Source of the DNA: DATJKD01 sp963834855
Lineage (GTDB): Bacteria; Pseudomonadota; Gammaproteobacteria; Steroidobacterales; Steroidobacteraceae
Assembly: GCA_963834855.1 (NCBI GenBank)
Contig: CAWIDH010000022.1
Span: forward strand, 62,001 to 126,000
DNA length: 64,000 nucleotides
Direction of reading: 5' to 3'
The notes beneath the pieces were generated by a model. That model was given only the letters and a program-made list of their open reading frames with translations, had not been told where the DNA came from and did no database searches. This document shows, piece after piece, positions 18,141 to 27,206 of this stretch. A program made the translations under genes and the position numbers. Each line of letters starts with the position of its first letter. The first letter of the stretch is position 1.

Positions 18141-19232
18141 ATGTTCGGCCGGATCCTCGCGGTGATGCTCAAGGAGCTGCGGCAGCTCTCGCGCGACCGG
18201 CTGACCTTCGGGATGATCGTCGGCATCCCGCTCATGCAGATGCTGCTCTTCGGCTATGCGATCAACTTCGACGTACGCGGGATACGCGCGGCGGTGGTGG
18301 ACGAGGCGGACACCAGCCATTCGCGGGCGCTCATCGCCGATCTGGGCGCGACCGGCGTGGTGCGCTTCCTCGTGCCGTCCGCGAGCGTGGGCGAGCTGCG
18401 GCGGCGCCTGAATGCGGGCGAGATCAGCGTCGGCGTCTACATCCCGGCAGACTTCGAGCGACGCCGATTGCAGACCGACCGCGCAGCCGTACAGCTGCTC
18501 GTCGACGGCAGCGAGCCGATGATCGACAGCGTCGCCCGCGGGCTTGCCGCCGTGCCGCTGCCGCAACGCCATGGCACGGTCGCGCCGCGGGCAAGCCCGT
18601 TCGAGATCCGCACCGAGTACAACCCCGAGCGGCGCACGGCCGTGCAGATCGTGCCCGCGCTGATCGGGGTCATCCTCAACATGACCATGGTGATCTTCAC
18701 GGCCTCGGCGATCGTGCGCGAGCGCGAGCGCGGCAACTTCGAGCTGTTGATCACGACGCCGATCCGCCCCGCCGAGCTGATGGCTGGCAAGCTGCTGCCC
18801 TACGTGTTGATCGGGCTGGTCCAGACGACGCTGGTGCTCGTGGTCGGCGCGCTGGCCTTCGACGTGCCGGTGAACGGCGGGCTCCTGCACCTCTACTCGG
18901 CGGCGGCCCTGTTCATCGCCGCGACGCTGACGCTGGGGCTCCTGATCTCGACCGTCACGAGGACGCAGTTCCAGGCCTTCCAGCTCGCCTTTTTCACGTT
19001 GCTGCCGTCGATCCTGCTGTCGGGGTTCGTGTTCCCCTTCGACGGCATGCCGAAACCCGCGCAGTGGATCGCGCAGGTGCTGCCGCTCACGCATTTCGTC
19101 GAGATGATCCGCGGCATCGTGCTGCGGGGCGCGCCGATCACCGACCTCGGGACGCAGGCGTTGAAGCTCTTTGTGTTCCTCACCGTCGCGCTCGTGATCG
19201 CGACGCTGCGGTTCCGCAAGCGGCTGGATTGA
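18141..19232 (+). CDS. ABC-2 type permease (YbhS/YbhR-like)
   Basis: Inner-membrane permease of 363 residues. One N-terminal helix (IVGIPLMQMLLFGYAINFDV) is followed by a large periplasmic domain, about 50-170, with FEIRTEYNPE. Five C-terminal helices follow, with the ABC-2 motifs VRERERGNFELLITTPIRPAELM and LLSGFVFPFDGMPKPAQWI. E. coli has two permease genes at this position; here there is one, so a homodimer is likely. The operon ends here; 19233-19310 contains GC-rich inverted arms (GCCGGC) that may end transcription of this gene and of phaC from the other side. Confidence 0.9.
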   Translation: MFGRILAVMLKELRQLSRDRLTFGMIVGIPLMQMLLFGYAINFDVRGIRAAVVDEADTSHSRALIADLGATGVVRFLVPSASVGELRRRLNAGEISVGVYIPADFERRRLQTDRAAVQLLVDGSEPMIDSVARGLAAVPLPQRHGTVAPRASPFEIRTEYNPERRTAVQIVPALIGVILNMTMVIFTASAIVRERERGNFELLITTPIRPAELMAGKLLPYVLIGLVQTTLVLVVGALAFDVPVNGGLLHLYSAAALFIAATLTLGLLISTVTRTQFQAFQLAFFTLLPSILLSGFVFPFDGMPKPAQWIAQVLPLTHFVEMIRGIVLRGAPITDLGTQALKLFVFLTVALVIATLRFRKRLD

Positions 19233-19310
19233 GCCCGTGGGCCGGCGACGGTCCCGCCGGCAGGTGTCCGGCCGGCGCGCGCCGCGGGGCCGCGGACGGC
19301 CAATAAGGGG

Positions 19311-21089
19311 TCACTTGTCGAGAACGTACGTCCCCGGCGCATCTGCGACCGGCTTGTAGCCTTCCTTCGCGGCGCCCATGGTCGGCGGCGGGACCATCTT
19401 CGTTGTCGAGTGCCACTTGAGCCACTCGGCCCAGACCGGCCACCACGAGCCCGGCGCGGGCTCGACGCGCTCGAGGAACCTGTCCGCCGACAGCAGACGC
19501 TTGCCTGATTTCGTGGTTCGCACCCGGTGCCGGCGTTTCGGGTGCTCGGGGCCGCTGATGATCCCGGCGTTGTGGCCGCCGCTCGTCAGGCAGAAGGTGT
19601 AGTCGGTCGAGCGGATGAGCTTGCCGATCTTGTACACGGACTTCCAGGGCGCGACGTGATCGGTCTCGGTGCCGACCACGAAGGCGGGAACGGTGATGTC
19701 CGCGAGGTCGATGTCCTCGCCCAGCGCCACGTAGCGTCCCTCGGCCAGGTCGTTGTTGAGGTAGAGCTGACGCAGGTAATCCGAATGCATGCGCCAGGCC
19801 ATGCGCGTGCCGTCCGCGTTCCAGGCCATCAGGTCATTGAGACCGACGCGCTCGCCCTTGACGTAGGTCGAGATCGACGGCGACCAGAGCAGGTCGTAGG
19901 TGCGCAGCAGCTGGAAGGCGGCGCTCATCTGCTTGCTGTCGAGCACGCCCTGCTTCCACATCTGCGCCTCGAGCATCGCGAGCTGCGACGGGCTGATGAA
20001 GACGCCGAGCTCGCCGGGCTCGCTGAAATCGGTCTGGGCCGCGAACAGCGTCATGCTGGCGAGGCGCTCGTCGCCGCGCGCGGCGAGCGCCGCCGCCGCG
20101 ATCGAGAGCAGCGTCCCGCCGATGCAGTAGCCGGTGGCGTGCACCTTGCGCTTCGGCACGACGGCATTCACGGCGTCCAGCGCCGCGAGCACGCCCTGCG
20201 ACAGGTAGTCGTCCATCGCGAGGTCGCGGTCCTCGGCCTCCGGGTTCTTCCACGAGATCATGAACACCGTGTGGCCGAGCCCCGTGAGATAGCGCACCAG
20301 CGAGTTCTTCGGCGACAGGTCGAGGATGTAGTACTTCATGATCCACGCCGGCACGATCAGCACGGGCTCGGCGTGGACCTTGTCCGTCTGAGGCGAATAC
20401 TGGATCAGCTCCATCAGCCGGTTGCGCAGGATCACCTTGCCCGGCGAGACCGCGACCTGCTCGCCGACCTGGAACTGCTCGACGCCCGGAGGTCCCTGGT
20501 GCCGGAAGGCGCGCGTCACGTCCTGCGCCATGTTCTTCGCCCCGCGCAGCAGATTGCGGCCATGCTCCTGCACGGTCTGCTCGATCAGCTTCGGATTGGT
20601 CGTCAGGTGGTTGTCCGGCGCGACGAGCTCGAGACCCTCACGCAGCGTGAATTCGACCCTGCCTTCGGCATCGGGATCGACACCCGGCACGTCCCTGACG
20701 GCCTCGCGCGCGACCCCCGCCACTGTCAGGAACGACTGCGCCAGCACGTTGAACGGAAACTTGCTCCATTCCGGGCCGCTGAAGCGGTTGGCGTACGGCG
20801 TGCCTTCAGCGTCCGGTGTGCGCCCCTTGAAGGAGCTGCCCGCGAAGGTGGCCATGGCGACGGACTTCTGAAGGACCTCCCGCGCGAGCCGTGCCTGGCG
20901 GCCAGGCGAGGTCGCGAGACGCCCGAGCACGGTGAACCAGGCGCCGGCGAAGGCCTGCGGCGACAGGCCGCCGGTCAGGTTGGCCACCATCGCGAGCGCG
21001 CGCCGGGTCGTATCGTCGGTGCCCCCGGCTCCTGCGCGCGCCTCATTCGGTCTCGTCTTCTCGGACGCCTTGGCCGCAGGCTGCTGCAT
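19311..21089 (-). CDS. phaC: Class I poly(3-hydroxyalkanoate) synthase
   Basis: Polymerises 3-hydroxyacyl-CoA into storage polyester on the granule surface. 592 residues, the normal class I size. N-terminal PhaC domain with NPLL-like and GPPGVEQFQVGEQVAVSPG regions; catalytic box GYCIGG with nucleophile Cys322; the Asp in GTETDHVAPW and the His in SGGHNAGI complete the triad. phaA and phaB are not adjacent, but an SDR and a reductase precede it on the same strand, 66 bases upstream, and may be co-transcribed. Confidence 0.95.
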   Translation of the reverse strand: MQQPAAKASEKTRPNEARAGAGGTDDTTRRALAMVANLTGGLSPQAFAGAWFTVLGRLATSPGRQARLAREVLQKSVAMATFAGSSFKGRTPDAEGTPYANRFSGPEWSKFPFNVLAQSFLTVAGVAREAVRDVPGVDPDAEGRVEFTLREGLELVAPDNHLTTNPKLIEQTVQEHGRNLLRGAKNMAQDVTRAFRHQGPPGVEQFQVGEQVAVSPGKVILRNRLMELIQYSPQTDKVHAEPVLIVPAWIMKYYILDLSPKNSLVRYLTGLGHTVFMISWKNPEAEDRDLAMDDYLSQGVLAALDAVNAVVPKRKVHATGYCIGGTLLSIAAAALAARGDERLASMTLFAAQTDFSEPGELGVFISPSQLAMLEAQMWKQGVLDSKQMSAAFQLLRTYDLLWSPSISTYVKGERVGLNDLMAWNADGTRMAWRMHSDYLRQLYLNNDLAEGRYVALGEDIDLADITVPAFVVGTETDHVAPWKSVYKIGKLIRSTDYTFCLTSGGHNAGIISGPEHPKRRHRVRTTKSGKRLLSADRFLERVEPAPGSWWPVWAEWLKWHSTTKMVPPPTMGAAKEGYKPVADAPGTYVLDK

Positions 21090-21155
21090 GGTCGTTTCCC
21101 GTCCTTTCGCACTGCAAAATGAGGTCTGAGTATAGCGGCGACTCCTGTTTTCACA

Positions 21156-22364
21156 TCACAGCGTCTTCAGGTCGACGCTCGGATCCGCAAGCCTCGCAGG
21201 GTCGGGACGCCGCCGCTCGGCGATCAGCTTGCGACCGTTCATGAAGTCCCTGGGACTGTTGACGGCGTCGACCGCGATCACCTCGCCGGCGAGCAGGTAA
21301 TAGATCGCGAAGTGGCCGGACGCGGGGTCGCCGCGCACCACGATCTGGTCGTGCCCCTGCGACAGGCCTGCGATCTGCAGCTTGATGTCGTACTGGTCCG
21401 ACCAGAACCAGGGCACGTGGTCGTGGCGCGCGTCCTTGCCGCAGATGCTCGCCGCCGCGGCCCGGCCCTGCTCGACGGCGTTGTCGACCGATTCGAGACG
21501 TACCCGGCGCCCGTAGTGCACGCTCGGGTGATTCGTGCAGTCCCCGGCGGCGTAGATGTTCGGGTCAGACGTGCGGCAGTACTCGTCCACCCAGATGCCG
21601 TTGTCGCACTTGAGGCCGGCCGCCGCAGCGAGTGTCACGTCCGGGGCGATGCCGACGCCGACGACGACCAGGTCTGCGGCGAACTCGCGTTCGCCGCAGA
21701 CGACGGCGCGCACGCGCGTATCGCCGGAAAACCCGGATACCGCGACGTTGCAATGGATCCGCACGCCCTCGCGTTCGTGCCGCGCGCGATAGAACTCGGA
21801 CAGCGGCCCGCAAACCACGCGCTGCATCGGACGGTCCGCCATCTCGAGCACGGTGACGTCGAGCCCGAGCTGGCGCACGGAGGCGGCGGCCTCGAGCCCG
21901 ATGTAGCCCGCGCCGACGACGACCAGGTTGCGCGCACCGTTCATCCCCGCCCGGATGGCGTCGACGTCGGCGACGGTGCGCAGGTAGTGGATCCCCTCCA
22001 GGTTCTCGCCGGGCACCTCGAGCCGCCGTGCACGGCTGCCGACGCAGAGCAGGAGCTTGTCCCAGGCCAGTTCGCCGCCGTCGGAGAGGCGCACGCGCTG
22101 TGCGGCGCGGTCGATCGCCGTGACGCGCACGCCCAGGCGTGTCGTGATCCCGCCCTGCTGGTAGAACTGCGCGCTGCGCAGCTGCAGGCGCTCGCGCGCG
22201 AGCTCGCCGGTCAGGTACTTCTTCGACAGCGGCGGACGGTTGTACGGAAGGTCCGGTTCGTCGCCGACCAGGACGACGGGGCCCGCGTGGCCCTCGCGGT
22301 GCAGCGTGTCGAGGGCCTGGACGGCAGCGTGGCTCCCGCCGACGACCACGATGTTGCCTGTCAT
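21156..22364 (-). CDS. FAD/NAD(P)-dependent ferredoxin reductase-type oxidoreductase
   Basis: 402 residues of the two-dinucleotide-fold flavoprotein class that reduces ferredoxin or rubredoxin for oxygenases. FAD site VVVGGSHAAVQALDTL at the N-terminus, LPYNRPPLSKKYLTG near 40, NAD site LVVVGAGYIGLEAAASVRQLG near 145, and AAGDCTNHP near 270. No signal peptide. The gene lies 16 bases after an SDR gene on the same strand. The electron acceptor is unknown; no oxygenase is adjacent. Confidence 0.88.
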   Translation of the reverse strand: MTGNIVVVGGSHAAVQALDTLHREGHAGPVVLVGDEPDLPYNRPPLSKKYLTGELARERLQLRSAQFYQQGGITTRLGVRVTAIDRAAQRVRLSDGGELAWDKLLLCVGSRARRLEVPGENLEGIHYLRTVADVDAIRAGMNGARNLVVVGAGYIGLEAAASVRQLGLDVTVLEMADRPMQRVVCGPLSEFYRARHEREGVRIHCNVAVSGFSGDTRVRAVVCGEREFAADLVVVGVGIAPDVTLAAAAGLKCDNGIWVDEYCRTSDPNIYAAGDCTNHPSVHYGRRVRLESVDNAVEQGRAAAASICGKDARHDHVPWFWSDQYDIKLQIAGLSQGHDQIVVRGDPASGHFAIYYLLAGEVIAVDAVNSPRDFMNGRKLIAERRRPDPARLADPSVDLKTL

Positions 22365-22380
22365 TCGGCTCCTTTGAGGC

Positions 22381-23256
22381 TCAACCGTGGGCGGATCCCG
22401 GCAGGCTGACCACGCGCTTTATATACGGCCCCTTGTCGTCGAGGAAGAAGTCGAGCGCGAGCGGCGCGCCCGGCTCGACCTGGTAACGGTCGAAATCGGT
22501 GACGCCCGCGGCAGCAAGCACCTCGTCGTCGATCAGGAACTGGCCGGTCAGCTCGCGGCTGGCGCGCGTGAGAATCGCGTAGGCGGCATCGGCCACGATC
22601 TCGGGCTTGCGGCAGAACCGGAGCATCTCCTGGCTCCCGATCGCGAACTCGATCGCCGCGGTGGCGATGGCGGTGCGTGGCCAAAGGGCGTTGACCGCGA
22701 TGCCGTCCGCGGCGAACTCGCGTGCCATGCCCAGCACGCACAGGCTCATGCCGTACTTCGCCATCGTGTACGCCACGTGCGGTGCGAACCACCGTGCGTC
22801 CAGGTTGAGCGGCGGCGACAGGTTGAGGATGTGCGGGTTCGTAGACCGCTTGAGGTGCGGCAGGCAGGCCTGGCTGCACACGAAGGTGCCCCGCGCATTG
22901 ACCGTCATCATTCGGTCGTAGATCCGCACCGGCGTCTCGAGCGTGCCCGTCAGGCTGATCGCGCTCGCATTGTTGACGAGGATGTCGATGCCGCCGAACG
23001 TGGCGGCGGCCTTCTCGACCGCGGTGGCGACGGCGGCCTCGTCGCGGACGTCGAGCGTGAGCGGCAGCGGGCGACCCCCGGCCTCCTCGATCGCGCGTGC
23101 CGCGGTGTGGATGGTCCCCGGCAGCTTCGGGTGCGGCTCGGCCGTCTTGGCCGCCACGACGACGTTCGCGCCGTCGCGGGCAGCACGGAGCGCTATCGCG
23201 AGCCCAATGCCCCGGCTCGCGCCGGTGATGAAGAGCGTGCGGTTGGCCAGTGACAT
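22381..23256 (-). CDS. Short-chain dehydrogenase (HSDL2-like SDR)
   Basis: NAD(P)-dependent oxidoreductase of 291 residues. Cofactor motif TGASRGIGLAIA at 11-22, NNASAISLTGTLETP near 95, and catalytic YTMAK. The central pattern ILNLSPPLNLDARWF and tail with FLIDDEVLAAAGVTDF are those of the HSDL2/SCP2-associated SDR group, without the SCP2 domain. Substrate unknown; possibly 3-hydroxyacyl or alcohol groups. First gene of the unit leading to phaC. Confidence 0.88.
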   Translation of the reverse strand: MSLANRTLFITGASRGIGLAIALRAARDGANVVVAAKTAEPHPKLPGTIHTAARAIEEAGGRPLPLTLDVRDEAAVATAVEKAAATFGGIDILVNNASAISLTGTLETPVRIYDRMMTVNARGTFVCSQACLPHLKRSTNPHILNLSPPLNLDARWFAPHVAYTMAKYGMSLCVLGMAREFAADGIAVNALWPRTAIATAAIEFAIGSQEMLRFCRKPEIVADAAYAILTRASRELTGQFLIDDEVLAAAGVTDFDRYQVEPGAPLALDFFLDDKGPYIKRVVSLPGSAHG

Positions 23257-23297
23257 CGATTTCCCCCCATCCTGGCCTGCGGCGGCCTTGTGGCATC

Positions 23298-23411
23298 ATG
23301 CCGCGAGATCGCAGCCTGCGCAGCCTGATGCGGGCGGGCCTGTTGGTGGATATCCTTGCAGCCGCGGTGGTGGTAGCCGTCGCGGCGGTCGCCACACTGT
23401 GGCTGGGGTAG
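23298..23411 (+). CDS. Possible small single-span membrane peptide, 37 aa
   Basis: ATG at 23298, stop at 23409-23411. A basic N-terminus (MPRDRSLRSLMRAG) is followed by one hydrophobic helix of about 20 residues ending in TLWLG. No clear ribosome site. It lies between the SDR gene (divergent) and the PII promoter. It may be a real leader or just a chance frame. Confidence 0.3.
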   Translation: MPRDRSLRSLMRAGLLVDILAAAVVVAVAAVATLWLG

Positions 23412-23512
23412 CGAACACCGGCGCGCACCAGCGACGGGCACGCCGGCTGGACGGACGCCCCAGGCTGGTGCGGAAGAGACAAGATTCAGGGCAAGGCGTG
23501 TCGCGGTCGACG

Positions 23513-23529
23513 CGGCACGGATTCTGCAT
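23513..23529 (+). promoter_or_regulatory. Sigma-54 promoter of the PII gene
   Basis: CGGCACGGATTCTGCAT has the GG and GC dinucleotides ten bases apart and differs from TGGCACG-N4-TTGCA at two positions. It lies about 105 bases before the PII start. glnK genes are classic NtrC/sigma-54 targets. Upstream, CGCACCAGC (23424-23432) and GCTGGTGCG (23464-23472) form an inverted pair resembling NtrC half sites, but the spacing is not that of a standard NtrC box. Confidence 0.65.
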
Positions 23530-23642
23530 AGGAGTGTGGGCGATTCCGGCCGGCCAGGACGGGCGGATCGGCCCCGTTCGCCGCGAGCGGTGATACCGAC
23601 TCGGGCCGCCGGGCAGTCGGATACTCGAGGAGCCAGTGCGCC

Positions 23643-23981
23643 ATGAAGCTGATCAGCGCAATCATCAAGCCCTTCAAGCTGGACGACGTCCGTGCCGCAC
23701 TGTCGGAGATCGGCGTGTCCGGCATGACGGTGACGGAAGTGAAGGGCTTCGGCCGCCAACGCGGCCACACGGAACTCTACCGCGGGGCCGAATACGTCGT
23801 GGATTTCGTGCCGAAGACCCGCATCGAGGTCGCAGTCCAGGACGGGCTGGTCGACCAGGTGGTCGAGGCCATCGTCGGCGCCGCACGCACCGGCAAGGTG
23901 GGTGACGGCAAGATCTTCATCTCCGACCTGGAACGCGCGATCCGCATCCGCACGGGCGAGGCCGACGACCAGGCGCTCTGA
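23643..23981 (+). CDS. glnK: PII nitrogen signal protein
   Basis: Trimeric regulator of 112 residues that senses 2-oxoglutarate, ATP/ADP and, through uridylylation, glutamine. It starts MKLISAIIKPFKLDDVR; the T-loop GHTELYRGAEYVVDF carries the uridylylated Tyr51; GKVGDGKIFI forms the B-loop. GlnB and GlnK cannot be told apart by sequence alone; the sigma-54 promoter favours GlnK, but no amtB follows. An imperfect GC-rich stem-loop at 24004-24032 lies between it and the next gene. Confidence 0.92.
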   Translation: MKLISAIIKPFKLDDVRAALSEIGVSGMTVTEVKGFGRQRGHTELYRGAEYVVDFVPKTRIEVAVQDGLVDQVVEAIVGAARTGKVGDGKIFISDLERAIRIRTGEADDQAL

Positions 23982-24047
23982 GGCGCCACGCACGGTTCGG
24001 GCGACGCGCGCGGCCGCTCCGGCTGCGCGCGTGGCAGAATCGATCGC

Positions 24048-24416
24048 GTGGAAGAGGCACTGAAAGCGGCGGTCGCCAAGCTCGAGCTCGGGCGCAATGC
24101 GCGCCATGTGTTCCTATGCGTCGGCGGCAGCTGCGCGTCCCCTGAACAGGGTCTCGCGAGCTGGGAATACCTGAAGACGCGGATGCGCGAGCTGCGCGCG
24201 GAGGGGCAGCTCGGCGGCCTGCTGCGCACGAAGGCCGACTGCCTGCGCATCTGCACGGGCGGGCCGATCGTGGTCGTCTATCCCGAGGGTATCTGGTACC
24301 GGGAGGGCACGCCCGAGAACCTCGAGCGCATCATCCTGCAGCACCTGATCGGTGGTGAGCCGGTGGCCGATCTCGTCATCGCCGATGCGCCGCTCACGGC
24401 GGGCAGCCTGGGGTGA
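24048..24416 (+). CDS. Thioredoxin-like [2Fe-2S] ferredoxin
   Basis: 122 residues starting at a GTG. The motif HVFLCVGGSCASPEQG near 20-35, followed by ADCLRICTGGPIVVVYPEG near 65-82, gives four cysteines in the C-x(n)-C...C-x3-C layout of thioredoxin-fold [2Fe-2S] ferredoxins. GIWYREGTPENLERIILQHL is the usual C-terminal helix. The electron partner is unknown. Its stop overlaps an alternative GTG of the quinone oxidoreductase, so the two are likely co-transcribed. Confidence 0.88.
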   Translation: MEEALKAAVAKLELGRNARHVFLCVGGSCASPEQGLASWEYLKTRMRELRAEGQLGGLLRTKADCLRICTGGPIVVVYPEGIWYREGTPENLERIILQHLIGGEPVADLVIADAPLTAGSLG

Positions 24417-24433
24417 CGCGCCCGGGCGGGACG

Positions 24434-25408
24434 ATGCCTCACGCGATCCGCATCCACGAGCGTGGCGGCCCGGAAGTCCTGCGCTTGGAGGAAGTCGATC
24501 CGGGCACGCCGGACCGCGGCGAGGTGCTGATCCGGCAGACGGCGGTCGGGCTCAATTTCATCGACGTCTATGAGCGCACGGGGCTCTACCAGGGCGCGCT
24601 GCCGTCCGGGCTCGGGCGCGAGGCCGCGGGCGTGGTGGAGCACGTCGGGCCCGGCGTGCGGAGCCTGCGGATCGGCGACCGCGTGGCCTACGCCTACGCA
24701 AAGCCCGGTGCCTATGCGCAGTACCGCGTCATGCCCGCCGCGCGACTCGTCCGGATCCCCGAAGGCGTAAGCGACCGGCTGGCGGCCGCCTCGGTGCTCA
24801 AGGGAATGACCGCGCAGTTCCTGCTCAGGCGTACCTGGCGGGTCAAGCGGGGCGATGTCGTCGTGATCCACGCCGCGGCGGGCGGCGTGGGCCTGATCGC
24901 CGTGCAATGGGCGGTGAGCCTGGGCGCGACGGTGATCGGCGTGGTCGGCAGCGAAGCGAAGGCCGCGATCGTGCGCGAGCACGGTTGCGAGCGCGTGCTG
25001 GTGCTGGGTACGGACGAGCTCGCGCCGCGCGTACGCGAGCTCTCCGGCGGCGCAGGCGCGCATGTCGTGTACGACTCGGTCGGCAAGGACACCTTCACGG
25101 CCTCGCTCGATTGCCTGCGGCCGCGCGGATTGATGGTGAGTTACGGCAATTCCTCGGGTGCGGTGCCGCCGATCGCGCCACTGGAGCTCGCGCGGCGCGG
25201 ATCGCTGTTCCTGACGCGACCGCTGCTGTTCGATTACATCGCCCGGCGAGCGGAGCTCGAATCTGCGGCGCGCGAGTTGTTCGAGGTGATCGGCCGCGGG
25301 ACCGTGCGGATCGAGGTCGGACAGACCTATCCGCTGCAGGATGTTGCGCGGGCGCATCACGACCTGGAGGCGCGGCGGACTGTCGGGTCCACGGTGCTGC
25401 TTCCGTAA
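24434..25408 (+). CDS. qor: NADPH:quinone oxidoreductase (zinc-free MDR)
   Basis: One-electron quinone reductase of the medium-chain superfamily, 324 residues. Features are LNFIDVYERTGLY, GREAAGVVEHVGPGV, the cofactor fold VIHAAAGGVGLIAVQWA, and absence of the catalytic-zinc cysteines. The ATG at 24434 is preceded by CGGGCGGG at good spacing; an in-frame GTG at 24413 overlaps the previous gene and is an alternative. It likely scavenges quinones or electrophiles. Confidence 0.9.
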   Translation: MPHAIRIHERGGPEVLRLEEVDPGTPDRGEVLIRQTAVGLNFIDVYERTGLYQGALPSGLGREAAGVVEHVGPGVRSLRIGDRVAYAYAKPGAYAQYRVMPAARLVRIPEGVSDRLAAASVLKGMTAQFLLRRTWRVKRGDVVVIHAAAGGVGLIAVQWAVSLGATVIGVVGSEAKAAIVREHGCERVLVLGTDELAPRVRELSGGAGAHVVYDSVGKDTFTASLDCLRPRGLMVSYGNSSGAVPPIAPLELARRGSLFLTRPLLFDYIARRAELESAARELFEVIGRGTVRIEVGQTYPLQDVARAHHDLEARRTVGSTVLLP

Positions 25409-25571
25409 GGTGTTGTTCCCGTAGGAGGGCGGCGCCTGAGGTCGTAGGAATGCGACGTGCGACATTGGACCCGGGCCCGGGTTCGCTATCCTGCGCGCAT
25501 GGGCCTGGGAGCACGGACTGCGCGTCGGCTTCGGCCGTTGATCGGGGCTCTGGCGACCTCCGGCGCCGGCT

Positions 25572-27206
25572 TTGTCGCCGGCGCTCGCCTGCGCAGACTC
25601 GACACCCGACGTGACGTTGCCCCGTCCGCAGGAGGAGTCCGCGGAAGCGCTGCCCTCACCCGAGGCGCTGGAGTCCCAGGGCGCCGTGATCGGCGAGATC
25701 CGGATCGTGGTGGGCGACGTCTTCGATACACGCATCCCGGGCGAGCGCGGCTGGCTGTATCGCACGGCCAACAAGCTGCACGTCGAGACGCGCGAGGAGA
25801 CGATCCGCGACCAGCTGCTCTTCAAGCCCGGGGAGCCGTATCGGCAGCGGCTCATCGAGGAAACCGAGCGGCTGCTGCGCGCCAACGACTATCTCTACAG
25901 CGCGAACATCGTGCCCACGAAGGTAAGCGACGGCGTCGTCGATCTCGAGGTGCACACCCGTGACGTCTGGACGCTCAATCCCGGGTTCAGCTACAGCCGC
26001 GCCGGCGGCGAGAACGAGGTCGGCGCGCAGATCGAGGAGAAGAACCTGTTCGGCACGGGCCAGCAGCTGGGCATCGCCTGGGGCGACGACGTCGACCGCG
26101 AGGCTGTCCAGATCAATTTCTACGACCCGCATTTCGGCGACGGCTACACCAAGCTCGGCGTGATGTATGCGGACGCGAGCGACGGCGAGACGAGCGCGTT
26201 CCGCCTCGAGCGGCCGTTCTATTCGCTCGACACCCGTCGCGCGGGCGGGGTCACGCTGTTCGACGGCCAGCTGAACCAGCCGCGCTACGTGCTGGGGGAC
26301 GAGATCGGCGAGTTCGAGCACCAGCAGGAACACCACCAGCTGCAGTTCGGAATATCAGGCGGCCTGCAGGGGCGTTGGGTACGCCGCTGGACCGCCGGCG
26401 TGACCTACGAGCGCGACCGCTTCGCGCTCCTGCCCGGGGTCGATCCGGGCGGAGCGCTACCCGAGGACCGCGAACTTCTCTATCCGTGGATCGGCGTCGA
26501 GCTCGTCGAGAACAGCTTCGAGGAACGCAGCAACCAGGACCAGATCCGGCGCACCGAGGACGTGCTGGTCGGTCTTCGCACAGGGGCACGCCTGGGGTAT
26601 GCCTCGGAGTCGCTGGGATCGGACCGAAACGCCTGGATCGCCCAGCTCTGGGCCCAGAACGGCGTCGACCTGCGGCCCGGCCATTCGCTGTTCGGGCTGA
26701 TCTCGGCGTCCGGGCGGCTCGAGGACGGGTCGCTCGAGAACGGCATCGCGGAGGCCGAGGCGCGCTACTACTGGCAGACCACCGAACGCACCAAGTTCTT
26801 CGTCGATGTGGCGGGTGCGGTGGCCCGCGACCTCGATGCCGAGCACCAGCTGCTGCTGGGCGGTGACAACGGCTTGCGGGGCTATCCGCTCCGCTACCAG
26901 GCCGGCACTTCACGCGCGCTGCTGACACTCGAGCAGCGTTACTACACGGACTGGTACCCGTTTCATCTTTTCTACGTCGCCGCGGCGGCCTTCTTCGACG
27001 TCGGGCGCACCTGGGGCACCGACGTCACCGGGGCCGAGAGCGCAGGCTGGCTACGCGACGTGGGCATCGGCCTGCGCCTGGGCTCGAGCCGCTCATCCTT
27101 CGGCAACGTCATCCACATCGACCTTGCGTTTCCCCTTGACGGGGCTGAAGGCGACGAGGACATCGACGACGTGCAGCTACTGGTGCGGACCAAGGCCCGC
27201 TTCTAG
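25572..27206 (+). CDS. Omp85-type (BamA/TamA family) outer-membrane protein
   Basis: About 545 residues. One or two POTRA-like repeats (GEPYRQRLIEETERLLRAND, near 95) lead into a beta-barrel (about 150 on) whose last third has the family signature LRGYPLRY and ends in a terminal Phe, LLVRTKARF. The open frame starts at a TTG and begins SPALACADST, the end of a signal peptide. The missing hydrophobic N-terminus is found one frame over from ATG 25499 (MGLGARTARRLRPLIGALA), so a small indel near 25545-25570 probably broke the gene or the consensus. Family members insert or secrete proteins at the outer membrane; the substrate is unknown. Confidence 0.8.
   Translation: MSPALACADSTPDVTLPRPQEESAEALPSPEALESQGAVIGEIRIVVGDVFDTRIPGERGWLYRTANKLHVETREETIRDQLLFKPGEPYRQRLIEETERLLRANDYLYSANIVPTKVSDGVVDLEVHTRDVWTLNPGFSYSRAGGENEVGAQIEEKNLFGTGQQLGIAWGDDVDREAVQINFYDPHFGDGYTKLGVMYADASDGETSAFRLERPFYSLDTRRAGGVTLFDGQLNQPRYVLGDEIGEFEHQQEHHQLQFGISGGLQGRWVRRWTAGVTYERDRFALLPGVDPGGALPEDRELLYPWIGVELVENSFEERSNQDQIRRTEDVLVGLRTGARLGYASESLGSDRNAWIAQLWAQNGVDLRPGHSLFGLISASGRLEDGSLENGIAEAEARYYWQTTERTKFFVDVAGAVARDLDAEHQLLLGGDNGLRGYPLRYQAGTSRALLTLEQRYYTDWYPFHLFYVAAAAFFDVGRTWGTDVTGAESAGWLRDVGIGLRLGSSRSSFGNVIHIDLAFPLDGAEGDEDIDDVQLLVRTKARF

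Noticed and set aside
23424..23472. Inverted CGCACCAGC/GCTGGTGCG as an NtrC site
   Set aside because: Half sites are about 31 bases apart, not the standard spacing; kept only as a remark under the promoter.
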